Shown here: positions 61,231 to 64,000 of the stretch, piece by piece
How the letters are laid out: each line of letters starts with the position of its first letter
Position numbering within the stretch: position 1 is the stretch's first letter
Assembly: GCF_040412425.1 (NCBI RefSeq)
Contig: NC_089792.1
Coordinates: 19,192,090-19,256,089 of the forward strand
DNA: 64,000 nucleotides
From: Macrobrachium rosenbergii
Taxonomy: Eukaryota; Arthropoda; Malacostraca; Decapoda; Palaemonidae
Reading direction: 5' to 3'
Notes under the pieces: model-generated
What the model saw: the letters and a program-made list of their open reading frames with translations, nothing else
Database searches by the model: none
What the model was told of the DNA's origin: nothing
Position numbers and translations under genes: made by a program

Positions 61231-61324
61231 GGTGAAAGGGAAATTTGGAGACCCCGAGCTTTCGCGTGTTTTTCTTGTCTTTCAGATAGACGAAAGCTCG
61301 GCTTCTTCGAATTTTCCTTTCACC
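61231..61324. repeat. imperfect hairpin, 34-bp arms
   Basis: GGTGAAAGGGAAATTTGGAG onward (61231-61264) is complementary to 61291-61324 (CGAAAGCTCGGCTTC to TTTCCTTTCACC), with about eight mismatches and a 26-nt loop. It lies next to the (TA)n(TG)n array and may be a short retroposon or foldback. The 154-codon frame through it (61034-61498) starts in Ile-Tyr repeats and is not a gene. Confidence 0.65.
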
Positions 61325-62239
61325 CTTCCTGCGAGACCTTGTATAAGTTTATATGCTACGGAACCATTGTGGTGTTGGATGAATATATGTATATATATAT
61401 ATAATACATATGTATATACATATGTACATATAGATTTACATATATATGTATGTAAAAGCTTAAAAATATTATACCTCATTAATGGTAATCCCCCTTGAAA
61501 ATAAACTATAAACTAGAGGCCTTAATCCGACTATTTTAGGTATTGCTTTCATGCCCAAAAGGCTAATTCATTAACCCCTCTTTTTCTGTCTAAAAAGTAG
61601 AACAAATGGAGCGAGAGAGGTAAATTATACTTAGCATTTCTGAACATATATTAGGGTCCTCAGGGTCGCAAGAAAATATTTATGATCGATTGTCTCTCGC
61701 TTCTCTACGAAAGGAATAAAACTATCAGTTTATATAAGAATAAAATATATCAAATAAAATAAGAAAAAGGGCTTTCATAGCGAAACGCAAAGGCGTTGTG
61801 ATACAGATCTTACAGGAAATAAATTGCAGAATGAATGTACTTCAAAATGGAGGAGTGCTAAATTGAACTCTGCAATTCCTCATCTATCGTAAGATTAATT
61901 GATCTGAAGTTTATTCAGCTGTAGAATAGTGGGTATCTAGATGGTTTTTGTTTTTTGCATATTTTGTTCAAAATCGTACACCTCTTGTAAAATTCTATAA
62001 CATAATAGCTATTATTAAATATATCACAAAAATTTAACTCTGTTATTTGAATTTGAGATTTGATATTTATTAACTCCGCCGCCCCCTTTGTATTTATTGT
62101 CTCTCCAATCTCCAAGTCTCTCAGGTTTAAAACTCATTACATTATATTAACATTGCATATATAACAGAAAATATATATATATATTTGATTGATTAACTTT
62201 TGAATTGTCTCTAACCTATATATAAAACGCATATCATAT
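61325..62239. other. no feature seen
   Basis: AT-rich sequence with small TA and TATG patches (61385-61450) and nothing else recognised. Confidence 0.55.
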
Positions 62240-62285
<46 letters not shown>

Positions 62286-62308
62286 TATATATATATATAT
62301 ATATATAT

Positions 62309-62394
<86 letters not shown>

Positions 62395-62399
62395 GGTAT
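62240..62399. repeat. TA-rich microsatellite
   Basis: About 150 bp of TA with TAGTATA and TTATG breaks. Confidence 0.97.
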
Positions 62400-62839
62400 A
62401 CAAGTATAAACATATTCAAAGTCTATATTTTCATGTGTAATACAAACAAGAATGCAAATTCTAACGATATCAAAGAAGTTAACTACCTGCTACTTACATA
62501 TATAATTTTAGTTTGATGTAAAAATCTTTGCAAAGACGGGGTTTTGAATGTATGTTTTATAAAACAATAAGTTTTAGTTAGATTTAAGTATTTTCAATAA
62601 ATTTTCAAAGCTCAAAGGAAATAATATAATGATTAATTCATGATTAAAGCTACAGGTGTTGTGTCGTCCTTTAATTTGATTTTTCATTGTGAAGAAATAT
62701 CGCTCGATGTTACGTATGTTATCTCTCGGATTTTTTGTACTTAAAAATGGGGCTGACAATAGAAACTCGAACGAACAATTCAAGATATGATTAGCTTTCC
62801 TGAAACAGTCTTTTCGTACTGCCAGTGGAAAATGAATCT

Positions 62840-63050
62840 GTTTCTGTACGTGATTCACTTTTCTAAAATTTATAGAGAACCTCTCACTTTTGTCCTCTTT
62901 CTTTAATAAAACGAGACGCGAAGCCCATTTGCTGGTGCTGCAGGTATCTAAGATTTCATCAGGATCTCTGATTTAAGGGCACTTTGATTTGTCAGGATTC
63001 AACCGGTATGGACTCCGTTCGATAGAGATTTGTCCTGTTAGCTTTATGCC
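62840..63050 (-). mobile_element. Ty3/gypsy-type reverse transcriptase N-terminal fragment, minus strand
   Basis: The minus strand reads RSPYRLNPDK (62988-63017), then KWASRLVLLKKEDKSERFS and INFRKVNHVQ (about 62860-62930), then HFPLAV. This order (PYR, then the SxWASP region, LVKKxDGSxRFCxDFRxLN and a FPLPR-like word) marks the start of a gypsy-class reverse transcriptase. One in-frame stop is visible and similarity fades below 62840. The catalytic YxDD region is absent. The retrotransposon is dead. Confidence 0.75.
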
Positions 63051-63244
63051 ATTCTTCACTAAATTCATCAATAGTAGTTCTCTGTGCATTGGTATTTTTT
63101 TTATCGAAATCGGATTTTACTCCATAAGACTTCTTCAAAATTACTGAATTACCGCATACAGGTATTACCAAATTGAATAACGCTAACGCTATCCTTATGT
63201 TTTTTAAAAGGATAACATACTAGCAATTACTCTTCCGTTTTCCT

Positions 63245-63300
63245 AACACACACACACACACACACACACATAACACATATACTGTATATAATTATATATA
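63245..63300. repeat. (CA)n and TA microsatellite
   Basis: About 13 CA units, then TA-rich sequence, between the two gypsy fragments. Confidence 0.95.
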
Positions 63301-63399
63301 TAAATCCCTGCAGTTATCGAGAAGAGTATGAATCCTTCAATTGTTTTTAGCAGTGAGCCAATTTCGCCATGGACTGAGGTAGGACTGAGTCATTGACCT

Positions 63400-64000
63400 C
63401 CAGCCTCTCTCTGTCTCCTGAAATTAGCTTTAATTTCTTCCAAATTCTCTGCTTAACCCGCTTAAACAGCTTCTGATTGCCATTCAGACCTCAACAGGGA
63501 CTGGAACCTATCGTTTCACAGGTGTCCAAACAAGTTGCATATACAGCAAAAGGATGATTTTTCTTCCCAGTTTTCTTTTTTTACGTCTCCCTGGCATAAT
63601 TTATGCAAAATACTTTTTAATGTCTTGTGGAATCTCTTAGGTATACCTTGGCTTTCAGGATGGTATAGAGTAAAACTGATAGGGTGTCTATGCGTAGACT
63701 GAATGATCTCTAAAATACTAAGACTCAGATTTACGGTTTAATACTCTTATTGTTTTGAATAGCTGTTGGCATACAGTGAAAAAAGCAATAATTTTTTATA
63801 CAGTTCACAGAGTTTTTGACTTTTCGTCTCTGCCTGGGAACAACCTTTAGGATACCGAGTTAGACTGTCAATAATAAATATACATTTCCTATCTTACATA
63901 TGGAAAGAGGGCTTACTATGTCTGTTAAAAAATTTCAGAAAGCTCTCCTACTGATGGAATTTTATTTCATGGAGCTTGGAAATACCTAAACATATGACTT
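63400..64000 (-). mobile_element. Ty3/gypsy-type integrase fragment, minus strand, runs off the window
   Basis: Shifted minus-strand frames give CIFIIDSLTRYPKG (63843-63884), which contains the first catalytic aspartate region of the integrase core. Further on come PYQFYSIPS and RFHKTLKSILHKLC (about 63600-63650), the segment carrying the catalytic glutamate in intact copies; here the residue preceding RFH is lysine. Stops and frameshifts are frequent. The element continues past position 64000, so its 5' part lies outside the window. Confidence 0.78.

Overview
This window looks like gene-poor, repeat-dominated nuclear DNA from a decapod crustacean, probably a shrimp. The composition is AT-rich and the sequence is broken every few kilobases by long (TA)n arrays and by (TC)n, (CA)n/(TG)n, (AAT)n and (CATA)n microsatellites. 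Several dispersed repeats have the look of families I associate with decapod genomes. The taxon assignment is inference from memory of such repeats, not from a search. No intact protein-coding gene, rRNA or functional tRNA could be supported. Most long open frames are (TA)n translated as Ile-Tyr runs, or they run through repeats.

Layout. 1-10 kb: mostly featureless AT-rich DNA with microsatellites, a 54-bp duplication, a tRNA-like SINE (3.55 kb) and a SINE with a shared 3' module (4.4 kb). 10-11.6 kb: a (TA)n array abuts a tRNA-like SINE, followed by a decayed LINE reverse transcriptase fragment. 15-17.7 kb: dense TA arrays and a full-length tRNA-derived SINE. 19-21.6 kb: two copies of a ~300-bp repeat (family 2), the second running into a 53-bp minisatellite of about 27 units. 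23-31.5 kb: a miRNA-like hairpin, three more family 2 copies and a MITE-like element framed by 43-bp direct repeats. 32.8-35.7 kb: a near-perfect palindrome, a head-to-head SINE pair and a LINE fragment. 37-38.5 kb: a 314-bp terminal-inverted-repeat element and another LINE end.

43-46.4 kb: a diverged ~1.1 kb-spaced duplication and a LINE fragment with its 3' tail. 46.8-53 kb: two head-to-tail copies of a ~3.1-kb unit; the first carries a recognisable but frameshifted GIY-YIG endonuclease of a Penelope-like element. 53.5-58.9 kb: a SINE and three LINE fragments. 60 kb: a sixth family 2 copy. 61.2 kb: an imperfect hairpin. 62.8-64 kb: Ty3/gypsy-type reverse transcriptase and integrase remnants, both on the minus strand but in the wrong order.

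There is no gene network here. The window is best read as an accumulation of dead retroelements (two LINE lineages, Penelope-like, Ty3/gypsy), SINEs, MITEs and satellites, with microsatellites often growing directly at SINE or LINE boundaries. The best second-look items are the 53-bp minisatellite with its chimeric unit, the Penelope-like tandem pair, the palindromic elements and the hairpin at 23.4 kb.
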